From contig NZ_JACAKB010000004.1 in the NCBI RefSeq assembly GCF_030326305.1, forward strand, positions 76,667-140,666: a stretch of DNA of 64,000 nt, given 5' to 3'. The position numbers and the translations under genes are program-made. Positions 25,199 through 35,102 of this stretch are shown one piece after another (the first letter of the stretch is position 1; each line of letters starts with the position of its first letter). Under the pieces are notes generated by a model. The model made no database searches and was not told the origin of the DNA. It worked only from the letters and a program-made list of their open reading frames with translations. The stretch is from Myroides odoratimimus. GTDB taxonomy: Bacteria > Bacteroidota > Bacteroidia > Flavobacteriales > Flavobacteriaceae.

Positions 25199-27571
25199 AT
25201 GGAGCAAAAAGATAAACGATTAGACGAAATAAAAGAATTATACGATCAGTTGGTGATGGGAGAAGATTTGTCTAATGCCAATGAAGATTATAAAACAGAG
25301 TTATATCATAAAAATCAAGAACTGTCAGAACAGATATTATCTATCATAGAGGAAATTCTAAGAGAAGATGCTTTAAATAAAGATGCGCTATTCTGGAAAA
25401 TACGCATCTATAATGGACCATACTATGATGATGTGTCTGTGATGATGTCTACAGCACAAGAAATTATAGATAAACTGCCTACTGATAAAAAATCTGTGTT
25501 CAGTGCTTTTGATTGGTTGTCTTGGATCTATGAGACTAAACTAGAGTTGAAAGAGAAAGCAATTGAGGTATTACATGATAAGTTAATCGAAATATCATTA
25601 CTAAAAGAAGATTATAGCCTGCAAGATAAAGAGTTTGGTGAGACTTATTATATGATCGCCTATCTATATCGTGAGTTAGAAGACTATGCTACAGCGGTGT
25701 CTTTTTATAAATTAGCTTATGATCATTTCCCTGATCACTATTACGCTACTTATCAAGGAGGACGGTTGTTCTTAGAAAGAGGAGAGTATAATGAGGCTTA
25801 TGAGCTATTAAATTCTTTTTATATTTTTCATGGTAATGAGTATAGTGTCAATTTCGGAAAAGAAATAGAAGAACTATATAAAGCAGGAAAACTAGATGGA
25901 TATTGGAATTTAATCTCTTTATTATATCATATAGGTATTGATTATCCAGAAGAATTTGGAGCGAAGAATACACGTGAATATGGGATGAGGTTTACTGATA
26001 TAATAGAAGAAGAGTTAAAAACTAACCCTGATAATGAAATAGTTCTTCGTATGAAAATACGCTATTACCTTGTGGTAGAGAAGAACTCAAAGAGAGCTTT
26101 CGAAGCTTTAAGTAAATATTATTCAGTAGTAAAGGAAGTGACAAGTTCTCTTTTCTTTACTTATTATGAGTTAGCAGAAAAGTTTTCAATATCATTAGAG
26201 GAGTATCCTGTTCGATGTGATAGTTTTTATGGGTATAACTTAATGACTCGCTTTTTAGAGAGAGCAGGTGAATTAAAAGGAGAAAATAATGAAAGAGCTT
26301 TAAAGTATTATGAACAAGCAAAAGAAATAGGAGGATTAGTTATCCCTCAGCTAGATGCTTATTTTGACAGAGGAGAAGGCTCAAAGGTAAATAATAATAG
26401 TCATGGCTATGCAATGCTATGTAATAACCTAGGAATCGCTATCAGAAACGTATCTAAACTGAAGGAAGATACTTATGAGACTAATGATTGTAGATATGCC
26501 TTAACACTTCATAAAAAAGGATATGAGCTATCTCCTTTTATAGAGAATTTAGATAATGGTTTGTTTTTAGCAGAAATATTAGAAGAATTTGGGGAGGTGG
26601 AGTATTTTTCTCAGGAGCTACTGACGTATCACGATGAGTTTAGTAGTGAATGGATGTCGGTTCAAGGACGTATTCTAAAGAATTATATAAACGCTGATCA
26701 ATATGAGGAAGCAGAGTCGTTTTATTACAGTTTAAAAGAGCGATTTGAACAAAAAGAAATAGAGGATGAGGACATTGTATCAGAGATGATCTATATGGCT
26801 GCAGACTTTTTTACTTATGTGCGATATAAGAAACACGACTTTCATAAAACTATTGCTATAACAGAAGAGTTTTTTAGTAATATAATGTATTTTGATTTAG
26901 TAGATGAGGTTGCAAAGGTTAATTATTGGTTTAGTCTTGCATGGTCTTATCACGGTTTAAATGATAGAGATAATGCCAGTAAGTACTTCGATATGATAGT
27001 TCAGGCTTTTGATGGACATGGACGTTATCAGAGTACAGTAGATGAAATACCTCAAGAATATAGATTACCTAGTCTAGAACGTGAAGCAGTTGATAGATTG
27101 TGGAATTTAGCGCAAATAGAGGTTGAAATTAATCAGAATTATTCTTTAATGGATCATACTGCTAATACTAAATTTCTAACAGCTATCGTTGATTATGTAC
27201 AACAAGGACAGAACACACCTACTGAGTATTGGGTCAATGAAGAATACCATTTGAAGGTATGTCCTCGAAACTTAAGAGAGAACACCAAGGAAGTTGTTTA
27301 TGATACTTCATTAGATTTCTATTTTAAAGAAGGGAATTATACTATTCGTTTTAATATAGATGAAAGAGAAGAGAAAGTGAGGAAGTTGTTAGGATTGATC
27401 TCCAAAAAAGTATGGGCAAAAGAGGTATATACTTATTACTACTTTTATGAAGGAGATGAAGAGACTTCTAATGACTATGAAGTCTTTGGTGGAGGAAAAT
27501 GCCCAGAGTTAGATGAGGTCGCTCAGCAATTATGGAACGCCTGGGTAGAAAAAATTAAAGCGGTACAATAA
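25199..27571 (+). CDS. Large TPR-like helical repeat protein, unknown function
   Basis: A 790-residue soluble protein without signal peptide. Helical repeats of TPR type are visible, for example YMIAYLYRELEDYATAVSFYKLAYDHFP at about residues 150-180 and YWFSLAWSYHGLNDRDNASKYFDMIV at about 585-610. The C-terminal 150 residues look non-repetitive (YHLKVCPRNLRENTKE, YTIRFNIDERE). I do not recognise a named family. It stands alone, with a terminator-like hairpin 70 bp downstream. Confidence 0.8.
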   Translation: MEQKDKRLDEIKELYDQLVMGEDLSNANEDYKTELYHKNQELSEQILSIIEEILREDALNKDALFWKIRIYNGPYYDDVSVMMSTAQEIIDKLPTDKKSVFSAFDWLSWIYETKLELKEKAIEVLHDKLIEISLLKEDYSLQDKEFGETYYMIAYLYRELEDYATAVSFYKLAYDHFPDHYYATYQGGRLFLERGEYNEAYELLNSFYIFHGNEYSVNFGKEIEELYKAGKLDGYWNLISLLYHIGIDYPEEFGAKNTREYGMRFTDIIEEELKTNPDNEIVLRMKIRYYLVVEKNSKRAFEALSKYYSVVKEVTSSLFFTYYELAEKFSISLEEYPVRCDSFYGYNLMTRFLERAGELKGENNERALKYYEQAKEIGGLVIPQLDAYFDRGEGSKVNNNSHGYAMLCNNLGIAIRNVSKLKEDTYETNDCRYALTLHKKGYELSPFIENLDNGLFLAEILEEFGEVEYFSQELLTYHDEFSSEWMSVQGRILKNYINADQYEEAESFYYSLKERFEQKEIEDEDIVSEMIYMAADFFTYVRYKKHDFHKTIAITEEFFSNIMYFDLVDEVAKVNYWFSLAWSYHGLNDRDNASKYFDMIVQAFDGHGRYQSTVDEIPQEYRLPSLEREAVDRLWNLAQIEVEINQNYSLMDHTANTKFLTAIVDYVQQGQNTPTEYWVNEEYHLKVCPRNLRENTKEVVYDTSLDFYFKEGNYTIRFNIDEREEKVRKLLGLISKKVWAKEVYTYYYFYEGDEETSNDYEVFGGGKCPELDEVAQQLWNAWVEKIKAVQ

Positions 27572-28259
27572 GGAATACTTTATAAAGTATTTAATAAGTT
27601 AAAACAATGTATCGTAGTTTGTTTTAATAGAGTGAAACATGAACAGTCATATATAGCTATATATGGCTGTTTTTTTGTTTTTAAAATGTAAGTAAACAGA
27701 TAAGATTGAAACAAGAATGGTGACTTTTGAAATATTTTAATATTTATGATTATTGTGTTATTTACTTTTTATTAATGTTTTTTGTTTGTTTTATATGTGA
27801 ATTTGAGTTAAAATAATGATTATAAGTTGTTTTTGTGCTTCTTATTGAAATAGCAGTGTATGACAGTATGTGAATTCTGCGTATTTATGGTATTAATGTA
27901 TGTGACTTTTTAGATGTCTTGTTGTCTTATTTACAGAAGTTAACCATTCGTTTTTGATGAAAGTATACTTTAAGAGTATATAATATATCTAAAAAAGAAA
28001 ATATGATATATGTCATGTAACGAAAATAGGAGATAGAATTGCTTAATAATCGAATTTTGAGATAATATCTTTAGTAATATTTACAAAATAAGGGTAATTT
28101 AGTTTGTTATTTTCTTTACTTATAGAGGAATGGTAAATAAAGTTTAATATTTTATTGTGTAATGATTGTTTTTTGTTTGTCATTTTAAGTTTATCTGTAT
28201 GATTTTCATAAAACTGATCTTGCATTGTTAAAAAATGTATTTAAGTAAGAAATAAGTAA
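27572..28259. other. Spacer of about 690 bp
   Basis: Very AT-rich. It holds one terminator-like hairpin near 27650. One 60-codon frame on the minus strand (28043-28225) is not convincing. Confidence 0.5.
27642..27677 (+). terminator. Terminator downstream of the TPR gene
   Basis: A 15-bp inverted repeat with one G-T pair and no spacer (27642-27656, 27657-27671) followed by a T run. It lies 70 bp after the stop codon. Confidence 0.75.
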
Positions 28260-28267
28260 TAAATTTG
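28260..28267 (+). promoter_or_regulatory. Putative -7 element for the AraC-type regulator pair
   Basis: TAAATTTG is an exact TAnnTTTG match. It predicts a transcript start near 28274 and a 5' leader of about 145 nt before the start codon at 28418. No good TTG is found at the -33 spacing. Confidence 0.5.
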
Positions 28268-28344
28268 CACTGCTTTAGAGAAAAATAGGAATATGCGAAT
28301 ATTCATATTTAAGTCCCCACTTATCTAGGCATGTACCACATATT

Positions 28345-28417
28345 GTATAAATATGTGGCGTATGGTCTTGTGCGTTGAGGGCAGCTTCCAAAGCATTGCA
28401 TTAACACCACCTAACGC
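28345..28417 (+). promoter_or_regulatory. Structured leader of the AraC-type regulator pair
   Basis: Two pairings are visible: CCACATATT with AATATGTGG just before 28365, and TGCGTT-G-AGG near 28372-28381 with CCT-AACGCA ending exactly at the start codon (28409-28418). The GC content exceeds the surroundings. An in-frame stop directly before the ATG fixes the start, so the second stem would cover or abut the ribosome binding region. No known riboswitch class was recognised. Confidence 0.4.
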
Positions 28418-29386
28418 ATGAAATTTTTGAGTAATCCTTATAACGCAAAAAATGACAAAGCTATCTTTGAGAAGATAGTGAAGCTAGCTATTGTTTTAGT
28501 GACTTTGCAATTTTTATTATCATTAATAGATGTTAATATTACGTTTGGATACTTTGTCCTACCTATCATATATACTATGATTAAATATGACCGTACTAAG
28601 GTCAATATATATACAAAATTACAATTACATTTTATCGTTATTTTAGGTGTACTAGTATTAGCCTTTACTGAAATGAGAAGACTATATGAGATTGTCAACT
28701 TAGTTTTTTTAGTAGGTTATCTATTGGCTATTTGTAAAAATATAAATTCAGTACACGCAAAGAATTTAAGTCATAAAGCATTTACTTTTATTAGTTTTTT
28801 TAGTTTTTATACTGTTGCTGGTACAGTAATTTGTTTCTTATATTTCTTAATGGATTTATTTGACAAGAGCTATGGAGTTACGAGTTCTTTCTTGTTTGGA
28901 GGAATAGACTTCTTTGCTATTTTGTTTTCGACACTTACCTTGATCGTTAGTCAATCAGAAGAGATTGTTGAGGAAGAAAGTAAAGAATATGCAAATACGA
29001 TTATCGAAGCTCCTGTGTTGAATGTTGTTGTTTCAGATGTGTTAGATACAGAAGTTAGTGGTCAAGTAAAAAGCATCATTCACTATTTTGAGAGTTCTGA
29101 TGAGTATTTAGATACAAGTTTTTCATTAGATCATTTGGCTAAAGAAGTTGAGATGAGTAAGCATCAATTATCAGAAGTTATTAATCACGATATGAATACT
29201 AATTTCTACCAATTGCTAGCTCAGTATAGAATTAAACATGCAAAGATTTTAATAGAGAAGAAACAGAATCTAACTATTGAAGCAATTGTGGATGAATGTG
29301 GATTTAGTAGTAAATCTACTTTTAATAAGTACTTTAAGTATTTTGTCGGTCAAACCCCTTCAGGATATAGAAGTCTAGTTGCATAA
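28418..29386 (+). CDS. Membrane-bound AraC-type transcription regulator 1
   Basis: A 322-residue protein with six hydrophobic segments in residues 20-190 and an AraC-type double helix-turn-helix at about 220-322 (LDHLAKEVEMSKHQLSEVIN for the first HTH; ECGFSSKSTFNKYFKYFVGQTPSGYR for the second). This plan, a membrane N-terminus plus a DNA-binding C-terminus, is common in Bacteroidota and suggests control by a membrane signal. It is 9 bp upstream of a second regulator of the same plan and lies before the secreted fibre locus. Targets are unknown; control of the adjacent locus is inference. Confidence 0.85.
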   Translation: MKFLSNPYNAKNDKAIFEKIVKLAIVLVTLQFLLSLIDVNITFGYFVLPIIYTMIKYDRTKVNIYTKLQLHFIVILGVLVLAFTEMRRLYEIVNLVFLVGYLLAICKNINSVHAKNLSHKAFTFISFFSFYTVAGTVICFLYFLMDLFDKSYGVTSSFLFGGIDFFAILFSTLTLIVSQSEEIVEEESKEYANTIIEAPVLNVVVSDVLDTEVSGQVKSIIHYFESSDEYLDTSFSLDHLAKEVEMSKHQLSEVINHDMNTNFYQLLAQYRIKHAKILIEKKQNLTIEAIVDECGFSSKSTFNKYFKYFVGQTPSGYRSLVA

Positions 29387-29395
29387 AGGTAAGTT

Positions 29396-30532
29396 ATGGA
29401 AGAATATTTATATATACTTATCTTATCAGCAGCAATTGTTTTTGCATGTATATCATACTTTATAAATAATAGACTAGTCAGTAAAAGAAGCTCTCAAAGA
29501 ATTTTAAATTGGTTTTTATTATTCATGATTTTTCATTGTACTGTAACTATTCTAGTGCGATTCTTTTTTGAAGAAGAAACATTTGTTTATTTAGGGATGC
29601 CATTTGGAATATTTTATGCCCCCTATTTTTACTGTTGTTTTAAAACATTTGTAAAAGAGGTTAAAGAAAATGCTGATACAGGTAAAAGTGCGATAGTATT
29701 TTTTAAAGAGTATTATATACACTTTGTACCTGGAGTTCTTTTTTTTATTGGATATATCATTACCTTATTTAATTTAGGAAATGTGGATATAGAATTTTTG
29801 ATTTGTTACTATTTAATTAATTATGTAGTATTAGGTAGTCAGTTAATTCTTTATGCTGTTTTTGGTTATCTAGCAGTTAGCAAATTAAAAATATCAAGTC
29901 ATGTACGCTTGTTGGTGTTACGTGTTATTTGGATTATGGTTTTTGTAGGTATTGTATCAATAGGTTTAGTATTGTATAATGCAATCCCTAACAATGATGG
30001 TAATGTATTATATCTGGGGGTGCTATGTTTAGCAATGACTATTTTTTTCTATTATGTAGAAAAATTGAAAAGCGATGAGGTTTATATTAATCAGAGGGAA
30101 GAGGAAAAGTCTGGAAATATAGTTGATGTAGAGCTAAACAAGTATGAGAAATCTAAGTTTGCAAATGAATTTGTAGATGAGTATAAAGAGAAAATAGAAA
30201 AAGTAATTCTTAAAGAGCAACTGTTTTTAAAAACAAATTGCTCGTTGGATTTAGTAGAGAAATTAACACGTATACAGAGACATCATCTGTCACAGTTCTT
30301 CTCTACTGAGTATGGTAAGAATTTCAATACTTATATTAATGAGTTGCGAGTAGAATACGCTAAAGAGACATTGAAAGCTAGAGACTACAATGTTTCAGTA
30401 AGTGAATTAGGGGAAGAATGTGGATTTAATTCTCGAACTTCTTTTTTTAGAGCATTTAAAAAATATGTGGGAGTATCTCCTTCAGAGTATATTGAGAATC
30501 AACAAGTCAGAACGACAAACAACAATAATTAA
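29396..30532 (+). CDS. Membrane-bound AraC-type transcription regulator 2
   Basis: A 378-residue protein with seven hydrophobic segments in residues 1-225 and a C-terminal AraC-type DNA-binding domain at about 270-370 (LDLVEKLTRIQRHHLSQFFS; ECGFNSRTSFFRAFKKYVGVSPSEYI). Paralogous in design to the previous gene but divergent in the membrane part. It begins MEEYLYILIL without a signal peptide. The two genes form an operon ended by a strong terminator at 30575-30616. Co-regulation with, or control of, the large secreted proteins that start 655 bp later is plausible but unproven. Confidence 0.85.
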   Translation: MEEYLYILILSAAIVFACISYFINNRLVSKRSSQRILNWFLLFMIFHCTVTILVRFFFEEETFVYLGMPFGIFYAPYFYCCFKTFVKEVKENADTGKSAIVFFKEYYIHFVPGVLFFIGYIITLFNLGNVDIEFLICYYLINYVVLGSQLILYAVFGYLAVSKLKISSHVRLLVLRVIWIMVFVGIVSIGLVLYNAIPNNDGNVLYLGVLCLAMTIFFYYVEKLKSDEVYINQREEEKSGNIVDVELNKYEKSKFANEFVDEYKEKIEKVILKEQLFLKTNCSLDLVEKLTRIQRHHLSQFFSTEYGKNFNTYINELRVEYAKETLKARDYNVSVSELGEECGFNSRTSFFRAFKKYVGVSPSEYIENQQVRTTNNNN

Positions 30533-30574
30533 TTACCTCGATTTTACATAGCCAGTGTAGAATCAATCGCTACA

Positions 30575-30616
30575 AAAAAGTCACAACGTTTCGCCAATGT
30601 TGTGACTTTTTTTTGT
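30575..30616 (+). terminator. Terminator of the AraC-type regulator operon
   Basis: A 13-bp stem AAAAAGTCACAAC / GTTGTGACTTTTT (30575-30587 region with 30599-30611) followed by T residues. Confidence 0.88.
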
Positions 30617-31186
30617 TTTAAGCAGATGTGTTTTGTTCTATAGAATGATATTCTACTTTCTATGTTGTTTGCTAAGAGTGTTGAAATAGTGTCATGATAT
30701 CATAAAATGTAAGTGGGATTTGTGTTCTTTTTTGATAAATATTAAGGGGTATTCTAGTTGTGAAATTTACTTTTTTTATTGTAGTATTTATGATTCAAAA
30801 AGCTGTTTTTGTTGTTTCAAAAACGCTTTTTATAGGTATTTTTCTATTTTTTTTTAACATAGCTGTGTTTTTTGGAGATAAATAAAAAAGTATTTTGTAA
30901 GTATCTGTTAGCTTGTTGTTAATGAATTTTTGTTTCGTGTTTCATTTTATTGGTACGTCTTTCGAGCTAATGTTTTGGAACATTTTATCCCTCCTTTTAA
31001 GAGAAATTTGTAACATAAATAATGCGCGTATAGAATTAAGGTCTATGCGTTTAAAATGATGCTAATAAAAACAAAACTAGGCATTGTTAATAATTTAATT
31101 ATAAAAGACTACTTGATCTAAGATTCATTTGACTAGAATTTTCTTCAGTAGCATTTTTTTAAAATAAGATATTAATCATTATTGTT
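30617..31186. other. 570-bp spacer before the first fibre-like gene
   Basis: AT-rich and gene-free. It contains a terminator-like hairpin at 30797-30835 and a 10-nt palindrome ATGATATCAT at 30694-30703. No clear promoter for the gene at 31187 was found; TTCATTTG at 31124-31131 is a seven-of-eight match. Confidence 0.55.
30797..30835 (+). terminator. Second terminator-like hairpin upstream of the fibre locus
   Basis: A 14-bp stem with one bulged base (30797-30811 with 30818-30831, loop TTGTTT) whose 3' arm ends in a T run. There is no gene between it and the preceding terminator, so it could end a small RNA or act as an attenuator. Confidence 0.5.
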
Positions 31187-34100
31187 ATGAAAAAAAGATT
31201 ACTTCCTGTTGCACTTTTATTAGGAACTTTTGCTACTAATGCCCAAGTAGGTATTGGTACAGCAACACCTAATAAATCTGCAGAATTATTAATCGAGTCA
31301 AGTAATAGGGGTTTATTGATTCCTAATGTTGCATTAACTAGTGCTACTGACAGAACAACTATCACAAATGGTAATGTTCAAAGCTTGATGGTTTACGCTA
31401 CAAAAATTTCTGAGGAGAAAGATATTACTCCAGGGTATTACTATTGGGATATCAATAAGTGGGTTCGTTTAACAGCGGATAAAGATATACCTCAGATTGT
31501 AGTGAATAATTTCCAAGAGATTGTAAATAAAGATGGTGATAAAGTACAGAATATCATCAAGAACATCGTTAAGAATACAGAAGGTAATGTTATCTATGAA
31601 GATGATAAGTTTTATACGTTCACTAAAGATGGTGACAAAGTTGTAAAACAAGAGATAAAAGATAAATTGACTTCTATCGTGTATGATGAAGTTACTGGAG
31701 ACTATATTTATTACAATGAGAATGCTGTAGATCGCAATGGCAAAATCATTGGTGAAGGTATTCGCATTAAAGTAAAAGAGACAGTTATCAATAAGTTTGG
31801 TGATATCATCAATAATAACACTGTTCAAGAACACATTACTAATTACTTAGATGGAACTCATGTAGGTGGTAATGTTTATTATGAAGGTGATAAGCTTACT
31901 TATGTAACTAAAGAAGGAGAAAGAAAAGAAGTTTCTATTAATCAAGTTATTACTGCTAATGAAAGCAAGACTGCTATTATCACTGTAAATAAAAAGCAAT
32001 ATTACGTTTCTGAAGAGTATCTAGTAGCAAATAAAGGAGTAGTACCAACTACGGTTGATCCTACTAAGTTACCTGAGGGTATCTATCTTATTGATGTAGT
32101 TGGAGGAGTTGTCAATAACTTTGAGGAGGTAGTAAACAACGGGCCAATAACAGTTGATGGGACTACTTATCAAACAATCAATGATTATATAACTCACTTA
32201 ACTGAATCAACAGGAGGGTTTACCAAGATTATCTACGATGCTACAACAGGAGATGCTATCTTCCAAGAGTGGAATGAGACTACTAACTCATGGGTAAATG
32301 TAGATAATACTAAGTTTAACAAGATAGTAACAGACAACGAGACTGTTACGACATTAGTTGAAAATGCTGATGGTACTTATACTTATTATAACGAGAAAGA
32401 AATAGATGCAAATGGTCAACCATTAAGCGGGGCAACAGGAGTAACTATTGATCCAAAAGAAGTATCAGTTGCTTTAGATACCACAAAGCAGGTGTATGAG
32501 TTCAAAAACTCAAACGGTGATGTAATTGGTGAAATTGATGCAAATGCAAATGCAATTTTTTATAATGATAACTCTACAAACCTTGGCGTAACAAATGTTC
32601 AAGGAGCAATAGAGAAGTTATTAGAAAAGATAACAACTGTAGAAGGGACAACAGGAAATTTAGTAGTATCAGGAGGTCTTGAATTTACAGCTAAAACAAC
32701 TGGAGTTAAAGCATTATTAGCAGATGCTAATATCCAAGTAGCAAATAAAGGAATCTCTACTGAGAAATTGGACGATAAAGCAGTTACTAACGAAAAGTTA
32801 GGTGATAAGTCTGTATCAGCAGATAAGATGACTTCTTTTACTTCAGAAAATGGAACTACTAATCCTGTAGCTGAAGGACAAATCCCTGTAGCTGATGGAA
32901 AAGGAGGAGTTGCTTATAAAGAAATCTCAGGTGAGACTCTTAAAGGTAAAGCTCTTACTTCAGGTTCTATCTCAGTTATCGGAGGAGAGAAAGCATTATT
33001 AGATGCTACTAAGATAGAAGTAACTGGAGGTAAGAATAAAGGTGATGTATTAGTTACTACTGATAAACCTTTGACTAATGATAAAGGAGAAGTAGTTAAA
33101 GATAAAGAGGGAAACACAGTATATATTACAGAATGGGTTAACCCTAAGGATTTTGTGTCGGGAACTGTAACAGCTAAGAATGGTGTTACTGTAGTAAATG
33201 ATAAAGACGGTAATAGTGAGTTCAAATTAGGAGGTGCTTTGACAGAAGCAACTGTTATCGATACTAAAGAGTATACGTTAGCAATTGCTAATATGGATTC
33301 AGTAGAGAAAGGTAAAGTATTAGAGAACAATTTAGTTATTGCTGATGCTAATGGTGTATTAAAACAAACTTCTGCTAAGAACTTGATTGAGGATGCTGTT
33401 GAAGTAGGGGATTTAAAAGCAAAAGCTTTAACTACAGATGGAGTTATTGTGATAGGTACTGATAGTACATCAACTACTGTTTTAGCAGATAATTCATTAT
33501 TAGCTGATGTAAAATTAAACATAGGAAAAGATAAAATAACTGCAGATCATATTGCTACAGGTGCTGTAACGTCAGACGAGATATTAGATGGTACGATTAA
33601 ACCTGAAGATATGGCATCAGATGGAAAATCTAAAGTATTAGTTACTGGAGCTGATGGTCAAGTACAGTGGATTGATCAATCTACTTTAAATAATAAAGAT
33701 ACTTTCACAGGAAATGCTCCAATTAGTATAGTAGAAGGTTCAACTAATACAACTGGAGGTAAAGATTATGTGATTCAGATTGCTGATGCGGATGGTACTA
33801 CAGCTGGTATTACTAAACAAGCTGAAGTAGATCCAACTATTTTATTTAAAGATGGTGTAGCGTCTGTTAACGTTGAAAATATAGCAAAAACACAAGGTAA
33901 AGCACTTACTTCAGGTTCTATTACAGTATTTGGTGGTGAAAAAGCTCTTTTAGATGGGACTGTTATAGAAGTTCAAGGAGGAGATAAAGATGGTCAAGTA
34001 TTAGTTACAAAAACAAAAGAAATAGTTGTAGGTAAAGATGCTAATGGTACAGATATAAAAGAAACTCATAAAGTTACAGAATGGGTAGATCCTAAAGACT

Positions 34101-35077
34101 TTGTATCAGGAACTGTAACTGCTAACAACGGTATTACAGTAGTGAATGACTTAGATGGTAATAGTGAGTTCAAATTAGGAGGTGCTTTGACAGAAGCAAC
34201 TGTTATCGATACTAAAGAGAATACGTTAGCTATTGCTAATATGGATTCAGTAGAGAAAGGTAAAGTATTAGAAAATAATCTAGTTATCGCTGATAAAGAA
34301 GGTGTATTAAAACAAACTTCTGCTAAGAACTTGATTGAAGATGCTGTTGAAGCAGGTAATTTAGAAGCAAAGGCATTAAAAGGAGTAGGAATTACGGTAA
34401 CAGCTGGAGATAAAGAAGGTACTGATACTTCAGTAGCTAGTTCTTTATTGAAAGATGTAACTTTAGGTATTGCTGATGGAGCTGTTACTTCTGATAAAAT
34501 GAAAGCGACAGTTGCAGACGGGAATGGAGGTTCTAAAAATGCAGAAGAAGGTATGGTACCTGTGGCTAATGCTGATGGAACAGTTACTTATAATAAAGTT
34601 AACGCTAAGCATGTTACTTATACGAAGCCTACTGAGGATAACGGATTAACATCTAATACTGTAGAAGGAGCTATTAACGAGTTAGCAGGTAAAAAAGGAG
34701 ATCTTAAAGTGGCAGGAGGAATGTTAACTATCGATGATGGTGGTAAAGATGCTCTTCGTCATGATGCTACTATTTCTTTAAACCTTGAAGGAATGAATGC
34801 TATTAAAGTAATTGATGGCGTTTATGGCGTAGAAGATAAGGATGTAATCTTACTGGGAAATGCTGTTAATGGAGATGTAATAGTAAATCTTCCTACAGCA
34901 ACAGCAGCAAATAAAGGAAAGAAATACACTATCAAAAAGTACGATGCAGAAGAGGATAACTATGTAACTGTACAAGGAAACATAGAGGGAGCAAGTGAGT
35001 TATACACAGCTCTTCCTTACTCTGGATGGGATTTAGTATCTGATGGTACTCAATGGCAAATCGTTAACAAATTTTAA
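31187..35077 (+). CDS. Secreted fibre-like repeat protein 1 (1296 aa)
   Basis: Signal peptide MKKRLLPVALLLGTFATNAQ, then a head motif VGIGTATPNKSAELLI...RGLLIPNV shared with the next two genes. The middle is long beta-rich low-complexity sequence resembling phage tail fibres (AVTNEKLGDKSVSADKM, DEILDGTIKPEDM). Two modules of 316 residues (about 586-902 and 903-1215) are close copies, with 63 identical bases between 33209-33271 and 34157-34219. The C-terminal 80 residues (ILLGNAVNGDVIVNLPTA..., PYSGWDLVSDGTQWQIV) form a distinct end domain. No T9SS C-terminal domain is visible. Function is not established; an extracellular fibre or adhesin is inferred. Confidence 0.85.
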   Translation: MKKRLLPVALLLGTFATNAQVGIGTATPNKSAELLIESSNRGLLIPNVALTSATDRTTITNGNVQSLMVYATKISEEKDITPGYYYWDINKWVRLTADKDIPQIVVNNFQEIVNKDGDKVQNIIKNIVKNTEGNVIYEDDKFYTFTKDGDKVVKQEIKDKLTSIVYDEVTGDYIYYNENAVDRNGKIIGEGIRIKVKETVINKFGDIINNNTVQEHITNYLDGTHVGGNVYYEGDKLTYVTKEGERKEVSINQVITANESKTAIITVNKKQYYVSEEYLVANKGVVPTTVDPTKLPEGIYLIDVVGGVVNNFEEVVNNGPITVDGTTYQTINDYITHLTESTGGFTKIIYDATTGDAIFQEWNETTNSWVNVDNTKFNKIVTDNETVTTLVENADGTYTYYNEKEIDANGQPLSGATGVTIDPKEVSVALDTTKQVYEFKNSNGDVIGEIDANANAIFYNDNSTNLGVTNVQGAIEKLLEKITTVEGTTGNLVVSGGLEFTAKTTGVKALLADANIQVANKGISTEKLDDKAVTNEKLGDKSVSADKMTSFTSENGTTNPVAEGQIPVADGKGGVAYKEISGETLKGKALTSGSISVIGGEKALLDATKIEVTGGKNKGDVLVTTDKPLTNDKGEVVKDKEGNTVYITEWVNPKDFVSGTVTAKNGVTVVNDKDGNSEFKLGGALTEATVIDTKEYTLAIANMDSVEKGKVLENNLVIADANGVLKQTSAKNLIEDAVEVGDLKAKALTTDGVIVIGTDSTSTTVLADNSLLADVKLNIGKDKITADHIATGAVTSDEILDGTIKPEDMASDGKSKVLVTGADGQVQWIDQSTLNNKDTFTGNAPISIVEGSTNTTGGKDYVIQIADADGTTAGITKQAEVDPTILFKDGVASVNVENIAKTQGKALTSGSITVFGGEKALLDGTVIEVQGGDKDGQVLVTKTKEIVVGKDANGTDIKETHKVTEWVDPKDFVSGTVTANNGITVVNDLDGNSEFKLGGALTEATVIDTKENTLAIANMDSVEKGKVLENNLVIADKEGVLKQTSAKNLIEDAVEAGNLEAKALKGVGITVTAGDKEGTDTSVASSLLKDVTLGIADGAVTSDKMKATVADGNGGSKNAEEGMVPVANADGTVTYNKVNAKHVTYTKPTEDNGLTSNTVEGAINELAGKKGDLKVAGGMLTIDDGGKDALRHDATISLNLEGMNAIKVIDGVYGVEDKDVILLGNAVNGDVIVNLPTATAANKGKKYTIKKYDAEEDNYVTVQGNIEGASELYTALPYSGWDLVSDGTQWQIVNKF
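32946..34830 (+). repeat. Long in-frame tandem modules inside fibre-like gene 1
   Basis: Two modules offset by 948 bp (316 codons). Inside, 33209-33271 and 34157-34219 are identical over 63 bp, and longer flanking stretches, including the segment encoding LKQTSAKNLIEDAV, are nearly so. The latter segment also occurs in fibre-like gene 2 near 36325-36372. Confidence 0.85.
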
Positions 35078-35102
35078 TCACCTTACTTAATTAGAAATCA
35101 AA

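Noticed and set aside
28043-28225. 60-codon frame on the minus strand before the regulator leader
   Set aside because: Lys/Asn-rich product typical of random AT-rich sequence, no family resemblance and only a seven-of-eight promoter match.
28260-28417. Known riboswitch, SRP RNA or 6S RNA in the regulator leader
   Set aside because: The signature sequences of the classes I could recall (TPP, SAM, SRP GGAA tetraloop region) are absent.
32914-33522. Long antisense frame (202 codons) opposite fibre-like gene 1
   Set aside because: It is complementary to repetitive, codon-biased coding sequence; the product is Ser/Thr/Pro-rich with no domain, and similar frames occur opposite the other fibre-like genes.
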